From CAYWMD01 sp964458575 (lineage in GTDB: Bacteria; Verrucomicrobiota; Verrucomicrobiia; Limisphaerales; JADLHS01), in NCBI GenBank assembly GCA_964458575.1, contig CAYWMD010000001.1, positions 62,001-126,000 on the forward strand: 64,000 bases of DNA, given 5' to 3'. The notes under the pieces were generated by a model. The model saw nothing but the letters and a program-made list of their open reading frames with translations, was not told where the DNA came from and did not search any database. The first letter of the stretch is position 1, and each line of letters starts with the position of its first letter. The translations under genes were made by a program, and so were the position numbers. Positions 15,419 through 24,530 of this stretch are shown here, in pieces.

Positions 15419-18400
15419 GGTGTTGCCAGCGCGCGATAGAAGCGCCGGTTGCTGTTTATCGCGTCCACATCGACCCACTCGAATGGCGTCGCCGAAGAAT
15501 TTGTCGTGAACACGTTGGTCCAATTCAGGAAATCGGTCGAGGCTTGAATGGTGTAAGTTCGGTTGCGCGTTCCGTGGATCATCAGTGACAAGCTGCCATT
15601 GGTCGAGACAGCCGCGCTGAGGAGCGCCGGTGCCGTGACCAATGGAATCGAATAACTGTAGGAAACCATGCGGTTGGTTTTGCCCGCGCCTTCGTTGGCC
15701 GGCAGATAGACGCGGACGTATTCCACTAGCGCGTTGGTCGGCGACACGGTCACGCGCAGGTGGCCGGAGTTGCCGAGGACGAGGCCGTTCGTATAACCGT
15801 AACCAGCCGCGGCATTGGTGTTGGCTGAAATCCGGCTCGGCTGCGGCACTTCCTGATAAATGAGATCGGGCGCGCCGTTGGAATTGCCGGCCACCCGCAA
15901 ATCCTCTTTCACAAACAGGTGATCGTGCCCGTGGAAAAACACTTGGACATTGTTGGCCACGAGCAAATCCTGGATCGGCGTGGGCCAACCAGGCCGCTGG
16001 GAAGCGAATCCATAACTGCCGTTCGTGTTCAAGCCGCCCCACTCGAAATATGGCGCGAAGGTCAATCCCCCGCGCGCTTCCTGGCCGCCGCCACCGCCCA
16101 CGAGGTGATGCGCGAAGACGAATTTGAATTTTGCGCTGCTGCTCTCGAGGGTTTGCTTAAGCCAGAAATACTGATTCGTCCCGAGCGTCCAGCGCCAGCC
16201 CTCCTGCTGCGGTTTCCGGGTCGTGAACCAATACGGATCGAGCGCGACGAACAGCGCATCGCCCCACTCGAACGCGTAGTAGCCATCGCGCGGCGACAGC
16301 AAGTTCGGGTCATGGTTCGTCGCTCCGGAATAAAACCCGCCGGGGACGGGCACGGGAAAGAAATATTGCCGGGCTTGGGCGCCCCAGACGCCGGGACTGG
16401 CAGTGTTCGTGGCGAGCCACCCAAGTTCAGCCTCGTGATTACCGTCCACGAGAAAGGTGGGAACGGAATGGCCGACGATGCTGAAGAATCCGCTGCGCAC
16501 TTCGCGGTGCAGGTCGTAGATGCCGGCCTGGGTGAGAAAGTAGGTATTTGTCGCGCTGACCTTTTCCTCCATGAACGTGTCACCGAGGTCGAGCATGAAG
16601 TCAGGCGCGTCCGCAAGCACATTGCTCAAGCAAAGCTGCCAGACCGCAGGATCGTTGTCGCGATTGTGCGGGTCCGCCTCGATGACAAACGTAAACGTGC
16701 TGCCGGGGGCACGCTGGGTCCGAAACGAGCCTTCACTCCCCGCGCTGAATGACGCGCCGCCGGTCGTGGAATAACGGAGGCGATAAAAGTATTTTCCGTC
16801 CGGCTGAAGCGCGCTGATGGTGGTCACGGATGGAACTCCGCTCGTGACGACATTCGTCACGGTGGCGTTCGTGTAAATGCCCGGTTGGCCACCGTACTCG
16901 AAATAAGCGAGGACATCGTTGCTGGCCAGCAGGCTCACGGCGATGGAAGTGTCGCTCGGACGCCCCAGCAGAACATCGTACGCGATGACGCTGTTCGTCG
17001 CGGCTGGATTGGTCGAATTCGTAATCGTGAGCACAGCCGGAGCGCTCGTGACGCTCGCCGGCCAACCGATGGCGTTGTCGGTCACGACGACGTCGTAAAC
17101 TCCGGCGTCGTTCGTCGTGACATTGGCAAGGTCAAGGCGCGTGAGATAAACGCTTGTGTCCACCGTGACGCGATTGGTCGCGCCGGCAATGTTCACGCCA
17201 TTCTTGCGCCACTGGCAGTTCACGGTCTTCGGATACACCGTGGTCATCGCCCAGAACGTCACGTTGCTGCCAGGGGAGACGGACTGGCTTTGTGGCTGCG
17301 CGCCGATGTAGGGCGGATACGATTCGGCAGTGATCGAGTTGTAGTGGTTCGTCAGGATCGCAACGATGCTTGCGTAGGCCGGAACGTTCACCACGTCGTT
17401 CGTCTCGTAGGGATCGTTGATGATGTCGAACACGTAGTTGGTGAAAGCGCCACCGGCGATTTTGTCGCGAATGAGCTTGAACGTCGTGAGGCTCGTGCCG
17501 TTGCTGAAAACATCGAATACGGCACTCCCCGCGCTGCTGCCGGAGACGAGCGGCACGCCGCGATAGTTCGTCGGATTGAACGGCCCGTTGGTGGCGGCCA
17601 GCAGCAACGACCACACGTTCACGCCGTCGAACGGTTTTGCGTTGAGCGGCGTGACGCCCGCCGCGGCGCAGAGCGTCGGAAACAAATCGCCGACCCAAAT
17701 AAATTGCTGGCAGTTTGTCACACCTGCAGGCAGCACGCCGGGCCAGCGGATCGCCGCCGGAGTGTGAATGCCGCCATCGAAGAGATCGCCCTTGTCACCG
17801 CGCAAAGGAAGGTTCGAGCCACCGGTCGAGGCCTGGCCGCCGTTGTCGCCAAAATAGGTCACGATTGTATTCGAGGTGATGCCTTCCGTATCCAGCGCAG
17901 TCAGCACGCGCCCCATCGCCACGTCCATTTGATCGAGCGCCGCCACCGTCGCACGCCGATTCGCATTGGCAATACTCGTGTATTTGCTCGTGAAGTTCGT
18001 CGCTGCGCTTACCGGGCCGTGGACGGCGTTGAACGCGAGGTAAATCAAGACTGGTTTGGACGGATCGCGTTGTTGCAGGAGTTCCACCGCTTTGTCCGCC
18101 AGCAAATCCGACGACCAGCCGTTGTCGAGGTTGATCTGTCCGTTCAACCACCAGTCCAGCGTGCCGAATTCCTGGCTGATATGATTCGAGTAACCGATCG
18201 CACCGGTGTATTCGCCGTAGTGCACGTCCCAACCGCGATTCTGCGGCTGATAATCCGCGCCTTCGCGAACGACGACATTGGTCACACCATTGATGACCAC
18301 GTTCGTCTTGCTGTTGTAAAGCCCGCCGAGATGCCACTTGCCGCACATGAACGTCTGGTAGCCTGCGGCCTTGAACGTTTGCGGCATGATGTGCTCGTTC

Positions 18401-18999
18401 AGGTCGAGACCGCGCGCGTTGTTGACCGAGGTGCGGATGGGATTCCGTCCCGTCAGCAACGTCGAGCGCGTCACGCTGCACACCGGCGTGGGATAAAACC
18501 GCTCCAACCGAATGCCCTCACTGCCCAGGCGGTCCATGTTCGGCGTCGGCGCTTCGCAACCGTGCGCACTGATGTCGTGAAAGCCCTGGTCGTCGGTAAC
18601 GATGATGAGCACGTTGGGCTTGAGCGAACGCACGAACACCGTGAACGACTGCGTCGCGCTCAGGCTCGGCGAACCGTTGTCCGTCACGACGACCTGAAAG
18701 AAGTTCGACGATCCCGCGTTATTCGTCGTCGTACTCCATGACACGACGCCGTTGTTGGTATTGATTTCCGCCCCAACCGGTGCGACCGACAGGCTGAAAG
18801 CGAGTTGTTGCGGCGGCACGTTTGTGTCGGTCGCAATAGTCGCGATGATAACGGTCTCCCCGCCGTTAATGACGCGATTGGAAATCGGCGAGAGCGTCGG
18901 GGGTGTGTTCGTTCCATAGCAAACCAGCGGCAAGGTCGCCAGAACGCTTGCCGCCGCGATTAGGAGTCGCGCGCCAGGTTTTCCGCACATCGTTCTCAT
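15415..18999 (-). CDS. Giant secreted sulfatase-metallophosphoesterase fusion protein
   Basis: The product is 1194 residues from the ATG at 18999 (TGATG overlap with the preceding gene). In order: signal peptide (1-29); cadherin-like/putative Ig domain (33-126); sulfatase domain (about 128-560) with VLIIVTDDQGFHD, the modification site PVCSVTRSTLLTG (Cys174) and TYFGDNGGQ; an Ig domain (about 575-665); a fibronectin-like domain (about 685-765); a calcineurin-like phosphoesterase (about 770-1090) with FVIEADPHNRDND, LDLGDTFMEE, VDGNHEAELG, FAHHLVGGGG and FHGHDHLFV; and the phylum-typical C-terminal domain (TIQASTDFLNWTNVF). The modification motif is C-S-V-T-R, not the usual C-x-P-S-R. It probably removes sulfate and phosphate esters outside the cell; the substrate is unknown. 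Confidence 0.88.
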   Translation of the reverse strand: MRTMCGKPGARLLIAAASVLATLPLVCYGTNTPPTLSPISNRVINGGETVIIATIATDTNVPPQQLAFSLSVAPVGAEINTNNGVVSWSTTTNNAGSSNFFQVVVTDNGSPSLSATQSFTVFVRSLKPNVLIIVTDDQGFHDISAHGCEAPTPNMDRLGSEGIRLERFYPTPVCSVTRSTLLTGRNPIRTSVNNARGLDLNEHIMPQTFKAAGYQTFMCGKWHLGGLYNSKTNVVINGVTNVVVREGADYQPQNRGWDVHYGEYTGAIGYSNHISQEFGTLDWWLNGQINLDNGWSSDLLADKAVELLQQRDPSKPVLIYLAFNAVHGPVSAATNFTSKYTSIANANRRATVAALDQMDVAMGRVLTALDTEGITSNTIVTYFGDNGGQASTGGSNLPLRGDKGDLFDGGIHTPAAIRWPGVLPAGVTNCQQFIWVGDLFPTLCAAAGVTPLNAKPFDGVNVWSLLLAATNGPFNPTNYRGVPLVSGSSAGSAVFDVFSNGTSLTTFKLIRDKIAGGAFTNYVFDIINDPYETNDVVNVPAYASIVAILTNHYNSITAESYPPYIGAQPQSQSVSPGSNVTFWAMTTVYPKTVNCQWRKNGVNIAGATNRVTVDTSVYLTRLDLANVTTNDAGVYDVVVTDNAIGWPASVTSAPAVLTITNSTNPAATNSVIAYDVLLGRPSDTSIAVSLLASNDVLAYFEYGGQPGIYTNATVTNVVTSGVPSVTTISALQPDGKYFYRLRYSTTGGASFSAGSEGSFRTQRAPGSTFTFVIEADPHNRDNDPAVWQLCLSNVLADAPDFMLDLGDTFMEEKVSATNTYFLTQAGIYDLHREVRSGFFSIVGHSVPTFLVDGNHEAELGWLATNTASPGVWGAQARQYFFPVPVPGGFYSGATNHDPNLLSPRDGYYAFEWGDALFVALDPYWFTTRKPQQEGWRWTLGTNQYFWLKQTLESSSAKFKFVFAHHLVGGGGGQEARGGLTFAPYFEWGGLNTNGSYGFASQRPGWPTPIQDLLVANNVQVFFHGHDHLFVKEDLRVAGNSNGAPDLIYQEVPQPSRISANTNAAAGYGYTNGLVLGNSGHLRVTVSPTNALVEYVRVYLPANEGAGKTNRMVSYSYSIPLVTAPALLSAAVSTNGSLSLMIHGTRNRTYTIQASTDFLNWTNVFTTNSSATPFEWVDVDAINSNRRFYRALATP

Positions 19000-20330
19000 C
19001 AAGACTTCTTGCCGAAGAATGCGTCTGTATTCGGCAAATCAAGTTTCCCAGTCAGCGGGCGCGAATACATGTAAGCCTCCGCGCTCTTGTAGTCGTCGAG
19101 ATTGCGAATCTTCATCAGCGCAGCGCGTTGTGTATCAGTGAGCGTGCGATTCACCTTGGCGAACGCCATCGTGTAGAGCCATGACATCTCGCCATCGAGT
19201 TCGCCATAATGGCGTCCCAGCGCAAGCACCTTGGCGCGGTCGGGCGTCTCGCCTGCCAGATATGTGCGCAGCTCGGTCGCGATGGCGCGGCGGACTTCGA
19301 TGGTTTCGTTAATGGCTTTCTTCTGCTTGGCGATGATGCCGGTGACTTCGCCGCGCTGCTCGGCGGTGAGCGTGTCGAGGAAGTCGCTGCCGCCGTCGCC
19401 GGTGCGAGAAAGGCTGATGTCGTAATCGCGTTTACCCATCGCAGGTATGTCCTTCATGTAAAAGCCTCCGAAGTAAGTACCGTGACGCTCCGGGCAAAAA
19501 TAGGTGTCGGCCTCAAGGTTGCCGGCGGTCCAACTGAAGAACTCGCTCGCGTAAGTCATGTAGGCGACGTTGAAAATCTGCGGCTTGCCGCGACCGGTGT
19601 CGCGAATCTTGTCGCGCTCGTCAATCGCGGGCCATGAATTGAAATCGCCGAACTTCATTTTGGCGAAATACGCCTTTTGCTCCGGCGTCAGCGAGCGCCA
19701 GACCTGCGCCATCACTTCGGCGCGACGCAAACTCAGCTCCGCGTCCTTCTCGAAAATGTCGCCGACGTAGCGCACGACGGCGGCTTCGTTCAACCCGTCG
19801 CTGCCGGTTGGAATCTGGCCTTCGAGCTGGCGATGAAACGCCTTGATCAACGGCAGCCGCATCCGCGCGAGCGCTTCGAGCTGCGGCGATTGTTCCTCGG
19901 CGAGGTCAAGGAACTTCTGTTTCTGCTCGGCGTTGAGAGTTTGGAGCACGTTGCCGGCGACGCGGTTTAGGAACATCGGATTGTGCCCTTTCACCGCAAC
20001 GTCAATGTCGCGCATGTATTGGAAGCCGAAGAAGTCGCAGACCTTGCCGGGCGGGATGAACGTGGACGCGCCGAAGTCGCCGGTGATGAACGCCAGCCCG
20101 TTGAACGCGATGGTGTGAAGCTGGGCCTTGTCCGAGACGGCCTGCTCGATGGAATACTTCTGCGTCTGTTGGCCCGGACGATCTGAACGGCGGGATTGGT
20201 CCGGCGAGCCACCACGACGAGGTGGGCGCTCCGATGGCGGCCGCTGTTCAGGTGGACGATCTTGCGAGAGAGCGCTGATGCCAGGGCTGACGCAGACCAA
20301 TAGGATGAGGAGAATTCTGGATGTCTTCAT
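18999..20330 (-). CDS. Secreted protein of unknown function, paralogue 2
   Basis: The product is 443 residues from the ATG at 20330, whose ATGA overlaps the stop of the upstream paralogue. A signal peptide (MKTSRILLILLVCVSPGISA) is followed by a Pro/Arg-rich linker (about 22-55), then a helical domain. Recurrent LTxEQ-like statements occur (LNAEQKQKFLDLA, LTPEQKAYFAKM, LTAEQRGEVTGI, LTDTQRAALMKI), similar in style to Spy/CpxP LTxxQ segments but not clearly that family. A conserved block GNLEADTYFCPERHGTYFGG is shared with the upstream gene product. I do not recognise the family. Context makes it a partner of the sulfatase-phosphoesterase. Confidence 0.75.
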   Translation of the reverse strand: MKTSRILLILLVCVSPGISALSQDRPPEQRPPSERPPRRGGSPDQSRRSDRPGQQTQKYSIEQAVSDKAQLHTIAFNGLAFITGDFGASTFIPPGKVCDFFGFQYMRDIDVAVKGHNPMFLNRVAGNVLQTLNAEQKQKFLDLAEEQSPQLEALARMRLPLIKAFHRQLEGQIPTGSDGLNEAAVVRYVGDIFEKDAELSLRRAEVMAQVWRSLTPEQKAYFAKMKFGDFNSWPAIDERDKIRDTGRGKPQIFNVAYMTYASEFFSWTAGNLEADTYFCPERHGTYFGGFYMKDIPAMGKRDYDISLSRTGDGGSDFLDTLTAEQRGEVTGIIAKQKKAINETIEVRRAIATELRTYLAGETPDRAKVLALGRHYGELDGEMSWLYTMAFAKVNRTLTDTQRAALMKIRNLDDYKSAEAYMYSRPLTGKLDLPNTDAFFGKKS

Positions 20331-22027
20331 GGATGACGTTGGGTTTTGATTCGATAAAAGAGGCTCGTGCCAGTGATGACGCCGCTGTGAAGAACGGCGT
20401 TGGTGATGGTGGTCGGCGGTGAGTTCGTGAAGATTGAGTCCCACTGATTGCCGGCGAGAGCAGGCGCGCATTCAAGGTATTGCCAGACGTTGTTGCCGCC
20501 CGTCCAGGTCACATGCGCTCCTGCACCGCTCAGGCCGATACCGGTGATTCGGAGAAGCGATGCGCTGTTGGTCGGATTGGTGTCGGCCAGGTATTCCTGC
20601 AAGGTCGTAAGACCATCGCCATCGAAGTCACAGGTCGCACAGGAGAAAACATTTGTGGTGTTGCCGCCGCCGCCAAAGTATTGCGCTCGCCACCAATCGG
20701 GAACGCCGTCGCCAACGGTGTCAGTTTGCAGGAACAGGTAATCGGTGTTGCCGATGTAAGGCGTGAGAATACTGGAGTTGCTGATGACCGCGGAATACAG
20801 ATACGGCGTGGTGCAGACCGTGAAATCAAAGGGCGTGCCGTCGGTGTAAGTGCCGGACAGGATGTCCTGGCGTAGCGCAAAGAGGTTGGACCTCTGGACG
20901 CCGCTCAGTGTGCTGTGAACCTGCGCGAAGATGGTGGCGTAGTAATAATTGTTCTCGCCGTCCAGGTCGCCATAGATACCAGACAACGCGAGCACCTGGG
21001 TCTGAATGGAATTGCTGGCCGCGGTGGAAACCAGGAGTTCGCGCAACAACGCCGCGATTTGCGTCCGCACCGAGACGATGTTGGTCGGGCCGGAGTAGAG
21101 ATTGGTTCGCTGCAAATTCACCAGGCTCGAAATCGTCGCCGCCTGTTGTGGGGTGACGTAACCCTTGGAACTGTCGCACAGCGCCGCGCCCGCGGTGGCG
21201 GTGAGTTGTTCGTCAATGCTGTATCCTTCGTGACCAATGGCGGGGGCATCTTTGATGTAGAAGCCGCCGTAGTAAGTTCCCTGGCGCTCGGGACAGAAAT
21301 ACACGTCCGCCTCCAACGAGCCGGCATACCAACTGAACAGGTCGCCGGCGTAGGTCATCACGGCCACGGCTGTGCCTTGGGGCAGACCTTGCATCTTGGT
21401 CCTGATCTGTGCGCTCGTGATGTTCGACCATGAGTTCCAACCGTGACCGCGCATCGAATCGAGATAGGCACGTTGGTTCGGGTCGAGAGAATTGATAACG
21501 TTGGCGTAAAGCAACGCACGGTCGAAACTGATCTGGCCATCAATCAAGTATAGTTCGCGCGACGCTTGCTTTACGGCGGCAAGATTCAAGCCCGTAAAGC
21601 CTGGCGGAGTGTCACCGTCAATCAGGCGGCGGAACGCCTTCATCAACGGGAATCGTTTGTAGCCGTAAAGATTGATCTGGTCGAGCTGCGCCACGGCCAG
21701 CGTTTTCAGTTGGTTGAATTGCGCGTCGTTGAGGATGTAGATGACGTTGTTGGCGACGCGCGTCAGGAAACTGGTGTTGTGACCCATGTTGTCGGGGTCG
21801 TTGTCCCGCAAATACTGGAAGCCGGTATAATCGGCGACCTTGCCCGGCGGAAAGAACGACTGGGCTTCCAAATTCCCCGTCATGAGCGCCAGCCCGTCAA
21901 ATGCCAGCGTGTTGCGTTGCGCACCGTCGGAAATGGTTTGTTGGATGGTGAAGACATCGCTCTGCGCCCACGTTTGGGCTGTTGATGCGCCGAGCACCAG
22001 CACTGCTATCAGAACGCCCGTTTTCAT
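20327..22027 (-). CDS. Secreted protein of unknown function, paralogue 1, with calcium-binding-like tail
   Basis: The product is 566 residues. A signal peptide (MKTGVLIAVLVLGASTAQTW) leads into a domain clearly related to the next gene product: SDGAQRNTLAFDGLALMTGN, SFFPPGKVADYTGFQYLRDN and GSLEADVYFCPERQGTYYGG recur in both. The tail (about 455-500) has two Asp-rich EF-hand/thrombospondin-3-like segments (DTVGDGVPDWW and CDFDGDGLTTLQEYLADTNP) and then the phylum-typical C-terminal domain. First gene of the minus-strand operon; its ATG lies 40 bases from the inverted repeat shared with the divergent two-component system. Confidence 0.75.
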   Translation of the reverse strand: MKTGVLIAVLVLGASTAQTWAQSDVFTIQQTISDGAQRNTLAFDGLALMTGNLEAQSFFPPGKVADYTGFQYLRDNDPDNMGHNTSFLTRVANNVIYILNDAQFNQLKTLAVAQLDQINLYGYKRFPLMKAFRRLIDGDTPPGFTGLNLAAVKQASRELYLIDGQISFDRALLYANVINSLDPNQRAYLDSMRGHGWNSWSNITSAQIRTKMQGLPQGTAVAVMTYAGDLFSWYAGSLEADVYFCPERQGTYYGGFYIKDAPAIGHEGYSIDEQLTATAGAALCDSSKGYVTPQQAATISSLVNLQRTNLYSGPTNIVSVRTQIAALLRELLVSTAASNSIQTQVLALSGIYGDLDGENNYYYATIFAQVHSTLSGVQRSNLFALRQDILSGTYTDGTPFDFTVCTTPYLYSAVISNSSILTPYIGNTDYLFLQTDTVGDGVPDWWRAQYFGGGGNTTNVFSCATCDFDGDGLTTLQEYLADTNPTNSASLLRITGIGLSGAGAHVTWTGGNNVWQYLECAPALAGNQWDSIFTNSPPTTITNAVLHSGVITGTSLFYRIKTQRHP

Positions 22028-22066
22028 ATACTACAAGAGACACTCGTGGGATTAACGGTTCGCGCG

Positions 22067-22096
22067 GGATTTCATTAAAAAGCTTTAATGAAAATC
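22067..22096. promoter_or_regulatory. Inverted repeat between the divergent operon and two-component system
   Basis: GGATTTCATTAAA and TTTAATGAAAATCC face each other across AAGC, matching almost completely apart from one extra base in the right arm. The site is AT-rich in a GC-rich region and lies about 40 bases from both divergent starts (22027 and 22136). That is where an OmpR-type regulator would autoregulate and control the neighbouring operon. As RNA it would also form a hairpin, but it lacks a following U tract for either unit. Confidence 0.55.
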
Positions 22097-22135
22097 CCTT
22101 CGACGGCAGGCGGTGCGCGGCAGTAGGTTGACCGC

Positions 22136-22819
22136 GTGAAAGTGCTGGTCGTGGAAGACGACAAAAAACTGGGCGGGTTTCTGCGGAAGGGACTCGAAGC
22201 GCAGGGCTTCGTAGTAGATCTAAGCGCTGATGGCGACGAGGGTTTCACGCTCGCCAGCACACGCAGCTACGATGCGCTGGTGCTCGACATCATGCTGCCG
22301 GGCCGTGACGGCCTGAGTATTCTCCGAAACTTGCGCGACCGACACTCTACCGTCCCCGTGATTCTCCTCACCGCCCGGAACACGCTCAACGAGCGGTTGG
22401 ACGGACTCAACCTTGGCGCGGATGATTATCTGACCAAGCCGTTCTATATCGAGGAACTTGTCGCCCGGCTTCACGCGCTTTTGCGCCGCGCATCCGGCCA
22501 ACAAAAGAACGTCCTCCAACACGGCGACATCACGGTCAATCTGCTGACCCGCGAGGTGAAGCGCGGCGCGGAAACCATCGAACTCACCGCCCGAGAGTTC
22601 GCGCTGCTAACTTACCTGATGCGCTCGCCAGGGCGGACATTTACTCGTGCGCAGATTTGCGAGCACGTTTGGAATTATCACTTCGATCCCGGCACGAATC
22701 TCGTGGATGTTTACGTGCAACACCTGCGCAAGAAACTCGGCAGCGAAGGTGGCCCGCCGTTCATCGAGACGGTGCGCAGTGTGGGTTACCGGATTCCGGA
22801 GGAGAAAGACCGCGCGTGA
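22136..22819 (+). CDS. OmpR/CusR-type response regulator
   Basis: The product is 227 residues from a GTG at 22136. The receiver domain (1-115) has the acidic pair in VLVVEDDKKL, the phosphoacceptor Asp51 in ALVLDIMLPGRDGL, the switch Thr79 in VILLTARN and Lys101 in DDYLTKPFYIEEL. The C-terminal winged helix (about 125-222) reads ELTAREFALLTYLMRSPGRT and NLVDVYVQHLRKKLG, ending ETVRSVGYRIPE. The overall type is that of CusR/QseB regulators. It is phosphorylated by the histidine kinase encoded 250 bases downstream and probably binds the inverted repeat at 22067-22096. Confidence 0.93.
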   Translation: MKVLVVEDDKKLGGFLRKGLEAQGFVVDLSADGDEGFTLASTRSYDALVLDIMLPGRDGLSILRNLRDRHSTVPVILLTARNTLNERLDGLNLGADDYLTKPFYIEELVARLHALLRRASGQQKNVLQHGDITVNLLTREVKRGAETIELTAREFALLTYLMRSPGRTFTRAQICEHVWNYHFDPGTNLVDVYVQHLRKKLGSEGGPPFIETVRSVGYRIPEEKDRA

Positions 22820-22852
22820 ACTTTGCGATAATGAAGCGCGGCCGATGGCGTC

Positions 22853-22995
22853 TTCCCTCTCCCAGCGAGAGAGGGAATGAGGGTGAGGGAGAGTCGCCGC
22901 ATCGCCGACAAGCATTCCCGCTTCCGAAATGCGCTGATTCTGCAAAGCGTTCTCCCTCACCCCGGCCCTCTCCCGCTGGGAGAGGGAGAATCCTT
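22853..22995. repeat. Inverted CCCTCTCCC element between regulator and kinase genes
   Basis: CCCTCTCCCAGCGAGAGAGG with GAGGGTGAGGGAGAG on the left is answered by CTCCCTCACCCCGGCCCTCT and CCCGCTGGGAGAGGG on the right, about 50 bases apart. This word combination is a widespread palindromic repeat in GC-rich bacteria. It separates two genes that are normally adjacent, so it is probably an insertion into the operon. Confidence 0.75.
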
Positions 22996-23069
22996 TTCCG
23001 CGTTCAGAACGGAGGGCGACGCCGGATGGTCGCAAGCCAAACCAAGGAATGCCGGAGGAGGAGTTCGGC

Positions 23070-24530
23070 ATGAACCTGAATTCCTTCCGCTTCAAGATTG
23101 CCCTGTTGTCGGGGCTGATCACCGGCTTGCTGCTCGTCGGCTCGGGCTTCGTGTTGTGGCGCGTGACCTACCAGTTCAATCTCGACCGCCTCGACCGCGA
23201 GATTCGCAACATCGGCCAGGCCAACCTCGACCGCGTCCAGGGCGGCGACCATTGGGCGCGATTGGAGGAAGCGCTGAAGTTCGTTTCGGGGAATCGGCAA
23301 TCAGCGGCGTTCATCCTATGGGTGAAGCACAATGACAAGGTGATTTATCAATCGCCGGACTGGCCCGCGACTCTCGCGCCGGAATCATTCCCGGTGCCGG
23401 AGCAGTACGAAGGTACGAACGCGCCAAAGCCCGGCGAACCGTTACCGCCACCACCGCGGCGGGGCGAAAAGATTTCCGCAAACAATCCCGCCCTGCCGCT
23501 CAAGCTGCCGCAGTTCTTCACGCGCAAAGCTGACGGAGCATCCTGGCGCGTCAGTGTGATGGGTAATCCATACGTCACATTGATTCTGGCGGCGGACTTG
23601 GACGATTTTGATTCGCGCATGGCCGGCTTACGGAACACGTATCTGGTCGCGCTATTCACGATTTTGTTGCTGGTGGCCGGGGGCGCCTGGCTGGTGGCCC
23701 GGCGCGCGTTGCGCCCCGTGACCGCGCTCACGCAAACCGCCGAGCGCGTCACCGCCCGCGGACTTGATCAACGCATTCCCGCGATGACTGGCGACCACGA
23801 GTTCAATCGCCTCATCACCGTCTTCAACGAGATGCTGAACCGGTTGGAAGCGAGTTTCACGCAAGCCACGCGTTTCAGCGCCGACGCCTCGCATGAATTG
23901 AAAACGCCGCTCGCCCGCCTCCAAGTCGAATTGGAACAGGCATTGGAAAACGCGCCGCCTGGTTCACCTCAACAGGAAGTTTACGGCAGCCTCCTCGATG
24001 AAGTCAGTCGGCTCAAAGCCATCGTTCAAAAGCTTCTGCTCCTATCACTCGCGGACGCTGGATGGCTTCAACTTCACCGCGAACCGGTCAACCTGACCCG
24101 CATGTTGGAAAGCGTTATCGAAGATTGTCGGGCGCAAGCTCCCCAGCTAACCGTGGAGCAAACCCTCGCGCCGGATGTCCACATCAATGCCGATGCCGAC
24201 CTTTTGGAACAAGCGCTGCAGAACCTCGCGGGCAACGCCGTCAAGTACAATCACGACAAAGGACAAATCCGCTTCGAGTTGGTGAAGGACTCACATCACG
24301 TCGTTGTCCGAGTCGCCAACACCGGCCCGGGCATTCCCGCCACCGACCGCGAGCGCATCTTCAAGCGATTCTACCGCGGAGACAAATCGCGCAGCGGCAA
24401 AGTGGACGGCGTGGGTCTTGGCCTGAGTCTCTCGCGGGAAATCATCCGCGCCCACGGTGGAGAATTGAGTCTCGAGGACAGTAACGGCGGTCTCACACGC
24501 TTCGCCGTGGAGTTGCCGGTCAGCGCTTGA
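23070..24530 (+). CDS. Membrane sensor histidine kinase
   Basis: The product is 486 residues from the ATG at 23070, immediately before the first membrane helix; the upstream in-frame codons derive from the repeat border. Membrane helices lie at about 9-31 (ALLSGLITGLLLVGSGFVLW) and about 193-213 (LVALFTILLLVAGGAWLVAR). Between them is a ~160-residue periplasmic sensor domain with a Pro-rich loop. A HAMP segment follows, then the phosphoacceptor box FSADASHELKTPLARLQ, the N box LAGNAVKYN, G1 VANTGPGIP and G2 GVGLGLSLSREI. This is the CusS/QseC style. The 3' end overlaps the convergent glycosidase-like gene by 11 bases. Confidence 0.93.
   Translation: MNLNSFRFKIALLSGLITGLLLVGSGFVLWRVTYQFNLDRLDREIRNIGQANLDRVQGGDHWARLEEALKFVSGNRQSAAFILWVKHNDKVIYQSPDWPATLAPESFPVPEQYEGTNAPKPGEPLPPPPRRGEKISANNPALPLKLPQFFTRKADGASWRVSVMGNPYVTLILAADLDDFDSRMAGLRNTYLVALFTILLLVAGGAWLVARRALRPVTALTQTAERVTARGLDQRIPAMTGDHEFNRLITVFNEMLNRLEASFTQATRFSADASHELKTPLARLQVELEQALENAPPGSPQQEVYGSLLDEVSRLKAIVQKLLLLSLADAGWLQLHREPVNLTRMLESVIEDCRAQAPQLTVEQTLAPDVHINADADLLEQALQNLAGNAVKYNHDKGQIRFELVKDSHHVVVRVANTGPGIPATDRERIFKRFYRGDKSRSGKVDGVGLGLSLSREIIRAHGGELSLEDSNGGLTRFAVELPVSA

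Noticed and set aside
16885..18741. 618-codon open frame on the plus strand
   Set aside because: Antisense to the sulfatase-phosphoesterase fusion, with no recognisable motif.
22853..22995. Rho-independent terminator between regulator and kinase genes
   Set aside because: The stem is GC-rich but has no T tract, and the word pattern is that of a widespread dispersed repeat.
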